This document shows positions 1-5,889 of a stretch of 5,929 bases of DNA, one piece after another. The position numbers were made by a program, and so were the translations under genes. This DNA comes from Treponema sp. (GTDB taxonomy: Bacteria > Spirochaetota > Spirochaetia > Treponematales > Breznakiellaceae): NCBI GenBank assembly GCA_031257695.1, contig JAIROB010000064.1, positions 1 to 5,929 of the forward strand, read 5' to 3'. The number at the start of each line of letters is the position of its first letter. Positions within the stretch are counted from its first letter, which is position 1. The notes below the pieces were generated by a model, which was not told the DNA's origin, ran no database searches, and saw nothing but the letters and a program-made list of their open reading frames with translations.

Positions 1-58
1 CCAGCAGATCCTCCCATTGATCCCGTTCTCGTCTCTTCCTTGTTTTTGCCATAGTCAT
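1..58 (-). CDS. N-terminal start of a putative IS256-family (mutator-type) transposase, cut by the window edge
   Basis: Read on the minus strand, an ATG at 58 opens a frame with no stop to the window edge. It gives 19 residues, beginning MTMAKTRKRRERDQWEDLL. A GAAGGGG ribosome binding site lies about five bases upstream of the first ATG; a second in-frame ATG at 52 is the alternative start. The peptide itself is too short to identify. The family call rests on the upstream sequence at 95-119, which resembles the terminal repeat of IS256-type elements (GTGTAAA motif), and on the usual short distance from that repeat to the transposase start. If right, the gene encodes a DDE transposase acting on its own element ends. 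The remainder lies outside the window, so intactness cannot be judged. Family assignment is inference. Confidence 0.45.
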   Translation of the reverse strand, partial: MTMAKTRKRRERDQWEDLL

Positions 59-94
59 GTTTTCCCCTTCGGTTTTTCTACCTCATTTTTGGTA

Positions 95-119
95 TTTACA
101 CAAACTATTTTACAGGCTC
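95..119 (-). repeat. Probable terminal inverted repeat of an IS256-like element
   Basis: On the minus strand this stretch starts GAGCCTGTAAAATAG and continues to TTTGTGTAAA. That pattern is common at ends of IS256-family elements. It sits 37 bases upstream of the minus-strand start codon at 58, where a left terminal repeat belongs. The outer boundary is placed at 119 by pattern only. The partner repeat and the 8-9 bp target duplication lie outside the window. Confidence 0.45.
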
Positions 120-306
120 AGCATCTCTCTCCTGACCACACCTTATAAGCTTGCCCTAAAAACGGCAAGTTCAGCATAAGCAGTACAAGTCAAATCGTGA
201 TTGTTCAAAAACAAGTAACAACTACAGCCGCCTTTAGGCGGCCCATAAACCAACCGCTTTGAGCGGCTCACAAAACAAGCCCCCGGCTTTGCCGGGGGTA
301 CTTGAC
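120..306 (+). mobile_element. Non-coding remnant resembling the right end of an IS200/IS605-family element
   Basis: No reading frame of credible length occurs here. The block has a small stem (CTTGCC at 150-155 with GGCAAG at 164-169), then three GC hairpins at 227-298, then TTGAC at 302-306. Transposase homology of a different family starts at 307, directly after TTGAC. IS200/IS605 elements lack inverted repeats; they have subterminal hairpins and are cut next to short sequences such as TTAC, TTGAT or TTGAC, so the arrangement fits a right end inserted into the neighbouring transposase gene. In TnpB-carrying members the 3' end of the element specifies the omega (re) RNA, whose guide is read from flanking DNA. 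No tnpA or tnpB is present; the family call is inference. Confidence 0.38.
227..298 (+). repeat. Three consecutive compact GC hairpins
   Basis: Three perfect stems follow each other: GCCGCC-TTTA-GGCGGC at 227-242, CCGCT-TTG-AGCGG at 254-266, and CCCCCGGC-TTT-GCCGGGGG at 280-298. Each has a T-rich loop of three or four bases, and A-rich linkers of 11-13 bases separate them. The similar loops and regular spacing suggest one folded RNA or a set of transposase recognition hairpins. No T-tract follows, so they are not ordinary intrinsic terminators. Confidence 0.8.
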
Positions 307-766
307 TACTTTGTCAGCGTGATGGACGGTTATAGCCGCAAGATTCTTGCGTGGGGGCTTTTTGAGAACATGGACCGGCTGTGGGCCCAAACGGCGCTGA
401 TGAAAGCCGGTGAGTTGTATCCTTCGGCGCGGCCGCGTGTCATAACCGACAACGGATCGCAGTTCATCTCGAAAGATTTTCGGGAACTGGCGAGACTTTT
501 AGAAATGGAGCAGACCTTTGCCAGCCCGGCTCATCCGCAGAGCAACGGGAAACTTGAACGGTTTCACCGGACGTTCAAGAGCGAGCATGTCAAGCAGAGC
601 GCCTATCTGGGCCGCGAGGATGCGGTAGAGCGCATGAAAAAATGGATTCGGTATTACAACGGACAGCGGCTTCATGCCGCGCTGTTTTACCTGCCGCCGG
701 AAGGACTTGAAGGAGATGCGGGTGGCCCGGTATAAGGCGAACGGGGACAGGAAATTAAAGCGGTAG
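307..766 (+). pseudogene. Truncated and frameshifted IS3-type transposase (rve/DDE integrase core, orfB fragment)
   Basis: The fragment begins abruptly at YFVSVMDGYSRKILAW, which is the strand just after the first catalytic Asp in IS3-type OrfB proteins. The N-terminal HTH_21 region and that first Asp are therefore missing. The second Asp (ITDNGSQF, codon 448-450) and the catalytic Glu (NGKLERFH, codon 556-558) remain, separated by the classic 35 residues. The C-terminal YYNGQRLHAALFYLPPE motif follows. The open frame then drifts and stops at 735. Removing one G at 703/704 gives EDLKEMRVARYKANGDRKLK and a stop at 764-766, resembling the family's usual DRKL-containing tail, so a one-base insertion is likely. 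An in-frame TTG at 259 would extend the frame upstream, but only through the hairpins. With its first catalytic residue gone, the product cannot be an active transposase. Confidence 0.85.
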
Positions 767-772
767 CAGGTT

Positions 773-788
773 GGCTGGAATATCAGCC
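773..788. repeat. Small hairpin between the IS remnant and the EF-G stop codon
   Basis: GGCTG at 773-777 pairs with CAGCC at 784-788 around a six-base loop. It lies 7 bases beyond the restored transposase stop and 3 bases from the EF-G stop. It could be a subterminal IS sequence or a weak end-of-transcript structure for EF-G. No T-run follows on either strand, so it is not a convincing intrinsic terminator. Confidence 0.35.
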
Positions 789-790
789 CG

Positions 791-2833
<2,043 letters not shown>

Positions 2834-2841
2834 AGGAACAA

Positions 2842-2887
2842 CCCTCCCTGTCCTCCCAAGTATAGCCTAATTATGGATCCGGGGGAA
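2842..2887 (-). promoter_or_regulatory. Ribosome binding site and weak candidate promoter of the EF-G gene
   Basis: A strong Shine-Dalgarno GGGAGGG (2842-2848) precedes the EF-G start by eight bases. Upstream, TATACT (2859-2864) is a possible -10 box. At 17 bases spacing the -35 position reads TTCCCC (2882-2887), a poor match. The Shine-Dalgarno is solid; the promoter is tentative. Confidence 0.4.
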
Positions 2888-2925
2888 GGCGCAACGCGGG
2901 GAATTGCGTTGTGCCCGGATTTTTT
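2877..2925 (+). terminator. Terminator-like hairpin in the divergent EF-G/acetyltransferase intergenic region
   Basis: A nine-pair inner stem (GCGCAACGC 2889-2897 with GCGTTGTGC 2906-2914, one G-U pair) is closed by an outer ATCCGG/CCGGAT stem (2877-2882 and 2915-2920). Six T's follow from 2920. It has the form of a rho-independent terminator on the plus strand, yet no plus-strand gene lies upstream. It may stop antisense transcription coming through the EF-G gene, or act in the 5' leader region of EF-G. Confidence 0.5.
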
Positions 2926-2933
2926 GTTATGAT
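2904..2933 (+). promoter_or_regulatory. Candidate sigma-70 promoter for the acetyltransferase-coaW pair
   Basis: TATGAT (2928-2933) is a good -10 box. TTGCGT (2904-2909), 18 bases upstream, is a weak -35. The -35 lies within the right arm of the hairpin described here and the T-run forms part of the spacer. Transcription would start near 2940, giving a leader of about 12 bases with GGGGG (2942-2946) as ribosome binding site. Confidence 0.4.
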
Positions 2934-2951
2934 GCCTCAACGGGGGAAGCC

Positions 2952-3461
2952 ATGATACGGCCAGCAACAGCCGGCGACGCCAAATCGATCTGCGGTATCT
3001 ATAACTACTACGTCAAAAACACCGCTATCACCTTTGAGGAAATACCGGTTTCAATCAACGAGATGGAGGACCGCATCAGGACGGTTGTTTCAAAATATCC
3101 CTGGTTAGTCTGGGAGGAGGAGGCAATCCTGGGTTACGCCTATATCAACAAGTGGAAGGACCGCTCCGCCTACCGGCATTCCGCGGAGGTTTCCATCTAT
3201 GTAAAAGACAGCGCCCGGGAAAGGGGGATAGGGAAAAAGCTCTTTGCCGCGCTTTTGGAGGAGGCCCGGCAAACCGGGATTCACGCCCTGGTGGCGGGGA
3301 TCACCATGCCCAATGAACAAAGCGTGGGCCTGCATGAAAAGTTCGGTTTCAAAAAAGTAGCGGAATTTGTTGAAATAGGCTGCAAAATGGATCAATGGCT
3401 GAACGTGGGTTATTGGCAGTTGATTCTGGGCAACAGGCAAAAAGGAGAAGCCGCGCCATGA
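2952..3461 (+). CDS. GNAT-family N-acetyltransferase, phosphinothricin acetyltransferase (PAT/MddA)-like
   Basis: The 169-residue protein is a single GNAT domain that would transfer acetyl from acetyl-CoA to an amine in the cytoplasm. Conserved PAT-type blocks appear in order: IRPATAGDA (2-10), IYNYYVKNTAITFEE (16-30), YPWLV (49-53), GYAY (61-64), RSAY (71-74), EVSIYV (79-84), the acetyl-CoA pyrophosphate loop R89-E-R-G92-I-G94, and PNEQSVGLHEKFGF (120-133). Relatives acetylate phosphinothricin, methionine sulfoximine or methionine sulfone, but the substrate cannot be read from sequence. The start is ATG at 2952 because homology begins at residue 2 and GGGGG lies five bases upstream; the frame is open further upstream only through the intergenic hairpin. 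The stop overlaps the coaW start by four bases (ATGA), so the two genes are probably co-transcribed and translationally coupled. Confidence 0.93.
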   Translation: MIRPATAGDAKSICGIYNYYVKNTAITFEEIPVSINEMEDRIRTVVSKYPWLVWEEEAILGYAYINKWKDRSAYRHSAEVSIYVKDSARERGIGKKLFAALLEEARQTGIHALVAGITMPNEQSVGLHEKFGFKKVAEFVEIGCKMDQWLNVGYWQLILGNRQKGEAAP

Positions 3462-4285
3462 TCATAGGGATAGATATAGGCAGCACCACCACCAAGGCTG
3501 TTTCCATCAGTGACGGCGCCAGGATACAAAAGATCAAAACCAGAGCGACCGACGCGGTAACCTCCGCCACCGGCGCGTTCGGCAAGATGCTCATGGAAAA
3601 CGACTACCTGATTGGGGACATTGACCGGATCATGATCACCGGCACCGGCGCTTCGAAGATCAGGAACGATATTTTCGGCATCCCCACCGAGCGGGTAGAC
3701 GAGATACAGTGCATAGGCATTGGCGGTATGTTCCTTTCCGGCAAGGACGATATTGTGATCGCCAACATCGGCACCGGCACCGCGCTCATAGACGCCAGCC
3801 GGAATCGCATAAGCCACATGGGCGGCTCCGGGGTGGGGGGCGGCACCATCCAGGGCCTGGCAAAGAAGCTGATCTCCATGACGGACTTTAACGGCATCAT
3901 GGAACTGGCGGATATGGGGAACCTGAGCCAAGTGGACCTGAACATGGAGGACATCACGGATGTGGGGCTGAGTTTTCTTGGCCGGGACACCACGGCTTCC
4001 AACTTCGGCAAGATGCTGGATACCGCCCGGAACGAAGACCTGGCGCTGGGCCTCCTGAACATGGTGTACCAGGTTATCGGTATGCTTGCTGTTTTCGCGG
4101 CCAAGAGCAAACACACCGACCGGGTTATCGTCACCGGAAACGGCAGCCACAACGCCATCGGCCAAAAAATACTGGCCGCCATCACGGAGATGTACTCGGT
4201 GCATTTTGAATATCCCGGGGACGCCGAATATACCACCGCCATAGGCGCGGGCCTTTCCTATAAACGCGGGTTCTCCGCTCCTTAA
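3458..4285 (+). CDS. coaW: Type II pantothenate kinase (CoaW, fumble-related)
   Basis: The 275-residue cytoplasmic enzyme would phosphorylate pantothenate with ATP, the first step of coenzyme A synthesis. It has the ASKHA kinase fold of type II PanK: phosphate-1 loop GIDIGSTTTKAV (4-15), ITGTGASKI (60-68), candidate catalytic Glu82 in RVDEIQCIGIGG, phosphate-2 loop NIGTGTAL (103-110), GGSGVGGGTIQGL (122-134), TASNFGKML (179-187), VTGNGSHN (225-232) and a C-terminal AIGAGLSY (261-268). Length matches S. aureus CoaW (about 267). GIDIGSTTTKAV is shared with 2-hydroxyacyl-CoA dehydratase activators, but those carry iron-sulfur cysteines and this protein has only Cys85. ATG at 3458 is favoured by AGGAG (3443-3447), ten bases upstream, and by the family N-terminus. 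It overlaps the acetyltransferase by four bases. T. pallidum is known for a type III CoaX, so a type II enzyme would be a lineage difference. Type II enzymes of staphylococci resist CoA feedback; whether this one does is unknown. Confidence 0.93.
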   Translation: MIIGIDIGSTTTKAVSISDGARIQKIKTRATDAVTSATGAFGKMLMENDYLIGDIDRIMITGTGASKIRNDIFGIPTERVDEIQCIGIGGMFLSGKDDIVIANIGTGTALIDASRNRISHMGGSGVGGGTIQGLAKKLISMTDFNGIMELADMGNLSQVDLNMEDITDVGLSFLGRDTTASNFGKMLDTARNEDLALGLLNMVYQVIGMLAVFAAKSKHTDRVIVTGNGSHNAIGQKILAAITEMYSVHFEYPGDAEYTTAIGAGLSYKRGFSAP

Positions 4286-4287
4286 AC

Positions 4288-4348
4288 AAAAAAAGAACAG
4301 AGCCGGAAGGCGCCCCCCCATGTCCGCCTGCGAAGCAAAGCGCCAGGC
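4288..4348 (-). terminator. Possible weak terminator region between convergent coaW and the small membrane protein gene
   Basis: On the minus strand a GC-rich segment with a short GCC-TTCC-GGC stem (4302-4311) is followed by TCTGTTCTTTTTTT (4288-4301), which could end the minus-strand transcript. A second hairpin, GCCTGCG (4326-4332) with CG plus CAGGC (4341-4348, one bulge), lies further in. Neither stem is strong. No plus-strand T-run is seen that would serve coaW. Confidence 0.3.
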
Positions 4349-4378
4349 CGCCGCGTTGCTGTGAGCAGCCGTTCCACG

Positions 4379-4618
4379 CTAATCGGGCCCGGGGGCAGGC
4401 TCATTGAGCAGTTTATCGTATTTTCGGTTTTCTTCTTCCAGCAGCCTTAGCTGTATTTTAGCTTTTTCAAGCTCCAGTTCCAGCAGTTCCTTTTGCTGCT
4501 TTATCATTTCCGTTTTATTCTTTTTAGTCTTATATATAAAATGAAGCGTTATGCCGGGCAGCCCGACAAAGAGCGATAGTATTGCTATGCTTCCGGTTAT
4601 TATCCCTGTTAAATCCAT
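4379..4618 (-). CDS. Small single-pass membrane protein with coiled coil, PspB-like architecture
   Basis: I do not recognise this 79-residue protein by sequence. It opens with a hydrophobic segment of about 24 residues (TGIITGSIAILSLFVGLPGI region, residues 4-28), ending in LHFIYK. A lysine-rich stretch follows (KTKKNKTE, 30-37), then a heptad-like Leu/Glu/Lys segment (about 38-71: ELLELELEKAKIQLRLLEEE) and a PAPGPD tail. A short protein with an N-terminal membrane anchor, an LP...LH motif and a cytoplasmic coiled coil is the layout of phage-shock PspB, but sequence identity is not evident. The start is set at ATG 4618, where the membrane segment begins; the open frame continues upstream to 4720, but only across the terminator of the next gene. 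The ribosome binding site is weak (GGAA about ten bases upstream). It lies after a strong terminator, so it may need its own promoter. Confidence 0.65.
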   Translation of the reverse strand: MDLTGIITGSIAILSLFVGLPGITLHFIYKTKKNKTEMIKQQKELLELELEKAKIQLRLLEEENRKYDKLLNEPAPGPD

Positions 4619-4650
4619 GAAAAATGTTCCAAAAACTGATTTACTACGTA

Positions 4651-4681
4651 AAAAAAAGAAGTCTCCCCGGTCCGGGGAGAC
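4651..4681 (-). terminator. Strong intrinsic terminator after the Lys/Ala-rich protein gene
   Basis: GTCTCCCC (4661-4668) pairs perfectly with GGGGAGAC (4674-4681) around a five-base loop. On the minus strand the stem is followed by TTCTTTTTTT (4651-4660). It lies 44 bases past the stop codon at 4725 and separates the two small minus-strand genes. Confidence 0.88.
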
Positions 4682-4724
4682 TGTCGGCGCCCAGGGGCCT
4701 GTTGCGCTGAAACGCAGCAAACCG

Positions 4725-4982
4725 CTAGATTCTGGCCGGTTTGACCGCAGGCCTGCGCCCCGCCGGAACTTTCGGAGTTCCGGCTTTTTTCGCCGCGTTT
4801 TTCCTCGCGGGCTTAACGGCCTTTGCCTGTTTAGCGGCGGCTTTTGCCTCAGCCTTTAGTTCCGTTGCGTACAGCTTTTCCGCCGCAAGGATCCTTTTGT
4901 TGAGGGCGCTCTGATCGCTATACAGTTTTTTAAGATTGTCCAACGCTTTGTCCGATTTTTTCGCTTTGTCAGATTTTGCCAT
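4725..4982 (-). CDS. Small Lys/Ala-rich basic protein of unknown function
   Basis: The 85-residue product is not recognised. Residues 1-12 are Lys/Ser-rich (MAKSDKAKKSDK). Residues 13-45 look helical and could form a coiled coil (LDNLKKLYSDQSALNKRILAAEKLYATELKAE region). From 46 on comes a low-complexity tail of Ala, Lys, Pro and Arg (AAAKQAKAVKPARKNAAKKA, then PAGRRPAVKPARI), strongly basic and like the tails of histone H1-like bacterial proteins. There is no signal peptide or membrane segment. A nucleic-acid-binding or nucleoid role is conceivable but is inference from composition. Evidence that the gene is real comes from its signals: AAGGAG (4989-4994) six bases before ATG 4982, a near-consensus promoter just upstream, and a strong terminator just downstream, making a complete one-gene transcription unit. 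A plus-strand open frame crosses the same region but lacks these signals. Confidence 0.78.
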   Translation of the reverse strand: MAKSDKAKKSDKALDNLKKLYSDQSALNKRILAAEKLYATELKAEAKAAAKQAKAVKPARKNAAKKAGTPKVPAGRRPAVKPARI

Positions 4983-5000
4983 TATGTTCTCCTTTTTGTA

Positions 5001-5029
5001 ATTGTATCACGTTTAAAAGAATTTGTCTA
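5001..5029 (-). promoter_or_regulatory. Sigma-70 promoter of the Lys/Ala-rich protein gene
   Basis: TAGACA (5024-5029) and TACAAT (5001-5006), each five of six to consensus, are separated by exactly 17 bases. Transcription would start near 4994-4996, placing the 5' end right at the AAGGAG ribosome binding site (4989-4994), so the leader is only about 12 bases long. Confidence 0.72.
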
Positions 5030-5117
5030 GGGTATTTCAGTGTAGAGGCCATAAAATTAACACGGAGCAAAACCCGTTTCCTGACATAGGGCATCCTTAT
5101 CGCCCCATCCCCCGCAT

Positions 5118-5181
5118 GACCCGCGCCGGCGCGTTTGCGCCCTGTCCTCAGGCGGGTCGCAGCGTTTGAGCGCCCCTTTTT
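5118..5181 (+). other. GC-rich structured island with terminator-like 3' end (possible small RNA or bidirectional stop)
   Basis: The spacer between tRNA-Arg and the next gene (5041-5238) holds no credible gene, but it contains this fold. GACCCGC (5118-5124) pairs with GCGGGTC (5152-5158), enclosing GGCGC-GTTT-GCGCC (5128-5141) and a small CTG-TCCT-CAG hairpin (5142-5151): a three-way junction. Overlapping its 3' arm, GGG/CGC (5154-5160) can instead pair with GCG/CCC (5170-5176), followed by five T's (5177-5181). No clear plus-strand promoter was found. No known RNA family (SRP, tmRNA, 6S) is recognised. Confidence 0.35.
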
Positions 5182-5238
5182 GACAGCATTTTGATTATTA
5201 TTTTCACAGAAAAGGTATTTTCTTTTGAAAATCGTATT

Positions 5239-5311
5239 TGATCCAAGGCCGATTCGAACGGCCGACCTGCCGCTTAGGAGGCGGCCGCTCTATCCCCTGA
5301 GCTATTGGACC
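5239..5311 (-). tRNA. tRNA-Arg, anticodon CCU
   Basis: A complete 73-base cloverleaf on the minus strand decodes AGG. The acceptor stem is GGTCCAA with TTGGATC (one G-U pair) and discriminator A. The D arm is GCTC/GAGC. The anticodon stem GCCGC/GCGGC holds loop CTCCTAA, giving CCU at 5276-5278. The variable loop is AGGTC and the T arm GGCCG-TTCGAAT-CGGCC. The 3' CCA is not encoded (AA follows the discriminator), so it must be added by tRNA nucleotidyltransferase. It stands alone, with its own promoter immediately upstream. An AT-only stem (ATTTTC/GAAAAT, about 5216-5231) just downstream is a weak termination candidate. Confidence 0.96.
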
Positions 5312-5319
5312 TCTGTTTA

Positions 5320-5349
5320 GATATAACCTTTTATTGCGATGTCTGTCAA
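5320..5349 (-). promoter_or_regulatory. Sigma-70 promoter of tRNA-Arg
   Basis: A perfect -35 box TTGACA (5344-5349) lies 18 bases from TATATC (5320-5325) as -10. Transcription would start around 5313, only about two bases before the mature tRNA 5' end at 5311, so very little 5' leader would be left for RNase P. Confidence 0.75.
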
Positions 5350-5363
5350 TGGCGTCCCCGGGT

Positions 5364-5396
5364 CAGGCGAAACGCCAAGGGCCTGTGTTTTTTTTT
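5364..5396 (+). terminator. Possible plus-strand terminator upstream of the tRNA promoter
   Basis: CAGGC (5364-5368) can pair with GCCTG (5381-5385); an alternative small stem is GGCG-AAA-CGCC (5366-5376). Nine T's follow at 5388-5396. No plus-strand gene upstream requires it, so it may only block antisense transcription. Confidence 0.3.
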
Positions 5397-5420
5397 CTGT
5401 TTTTGTCATAAAATCCTCAC

Positions 5421-5462
5421 AAAAAATTAAAAATAGCGCCAATTTTTGAGAACTGAATTGGC
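5421..5462 (-). terminator. Possible minus-strand terminator at the edge of the repeat region
   Basis: GCCAATT (5438-5444) and AATTGGC (5456-5462) form a perfect seven-pair inverted repeat with an 11-base loop. On the minus strand it is followed by a T-rich tract (5421-5435). This would end any transcript from the repeat region before the tRNA promoter. The stem is AT-rich, so it is moderate to weak. Confidence 0.4.
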
Positions 5463-5534
5463 AAAATCCGGCTGGTTAAGGCGGGGGAAGTCTCCCCCTC
5501 GCTTCAAAGCCTGCAGCTTTTCCGCTACCCCCTC

Positions 5535-5594
5535 GCCGGGGGTTCAATACCCCCGGACCCCCAGCCAGAGGGGACACCCCCCTGGAACCCCCGC
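5535..5594. repeat. Imperfect direct repeat, copy A
   Basis: The copy starts with a perfect stem CCGGGGGT/ACCCCCGG around TCAAT (5536-5556), then continues with a C-rich tail containing CCCCCAGCCA (5558-5567), GGGGACA (5570-5576), a CCCCCC block and CCCCCGC. Copy B near 5829-5889 has the same order of elements. The minus-strand translation of both contains the shared peptide GVSPLAGGPG, which shows the extent of conservation. Confidence 0.7.
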
Positions 5595-5683
5595 TCAGGA
5601 CGGATCTCCCCCTTTGGAAAAGCTTCCAGGCGGCGGGAAGGCGGGATTTGGCGCGGTTCAGGACGCTATAGCCCCGATTAGCC

Positions 5684-5709
5684 GGGCACAGGGGGTTGGG
5701 GAGTGGGGG
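5684..5709 (+). other. G-quadruplex-type motif
   Basis: Four G runs of 3, 5, 4 and 5 bases (5684-5686, 5691-5695, 5698-5701, 5705-5709) are separated by loops CACA, TT and AGT. This meets the usual G3+/loop 1-7 rule on the plus strand. Whether it folds in the cell is not shown by sequence. Confidence 0.6.
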
Positions 5710-5828
5710 AAATGGCGGAAAACCGGGGGTTGCAGCCCCGTTTCCGGGAACGGGGTCTGTCCCTGTGCTCTGCCCCATTCTCCGCCCCGGCCCCAAGCGC
5801 CGCCTCAGCCCCCACATCCGCCGGGTAA

Positions 5829-5889
5829 CGGGGGGCTCGATGCCCCCCGGCCCCCCAGCCAAGGGGGATACCCCCTCGGACACCCCTGC
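5829..5889. repeat. Imperfect direct repeat, copy B
   Basis: The copy starts with CGGGGGGC/GCCCCCCG around TCGAT (5829-5849), followed by CCCCCCAGCCA (5851-5861), GGGGGATA, CCCCCTCGGACACCCCTGC. It matches copy A element by element, with differences concentrated in run lengths. The stem is kept although its sequence differs, suggesting that the fold matters or that these are decayed copies of one dispersed element. Confidence 0.7.

Noticed and set aside
259..306. TTG start that extends the IS3 transposase frame upstream
   Set aside because: The extra 16 codons run through the GC hairpins and have no transposase homology. They are an artefact of the junction.
3458..4285. coaW as an activator of 2-hydroxyacyl-CoA dehydratase (BadF/BcrD type)
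   Set aside because: The N-terminal GIDIGSTTTKAV motif is shared, but the iron-sulfur cysteines are missing, and later motifs and length fit type II pantothenate kinase.
3410..4321. Long minus-strand open frames opposite coaW (303 and 212 codons)
   Set aside because: They are antisense to a clear pantothenate kinase with all motifs. They have no family features and no start signals.
4551..4859. Plus-strand 102-codon open frame
   Set aside because: It crosses the strong terminator and lies antisense to both small minus-strand genes, with no ribosome binding site or recognisable domain.
4973..5094. Minus-strand 40-codon frame from ATG at 5094, overlapping the promoter and start of the basic-protein gene
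   Set aside because: It runs through a near-consensus promoter, has no Shine-Dalgarno, and shows no recognisable features.
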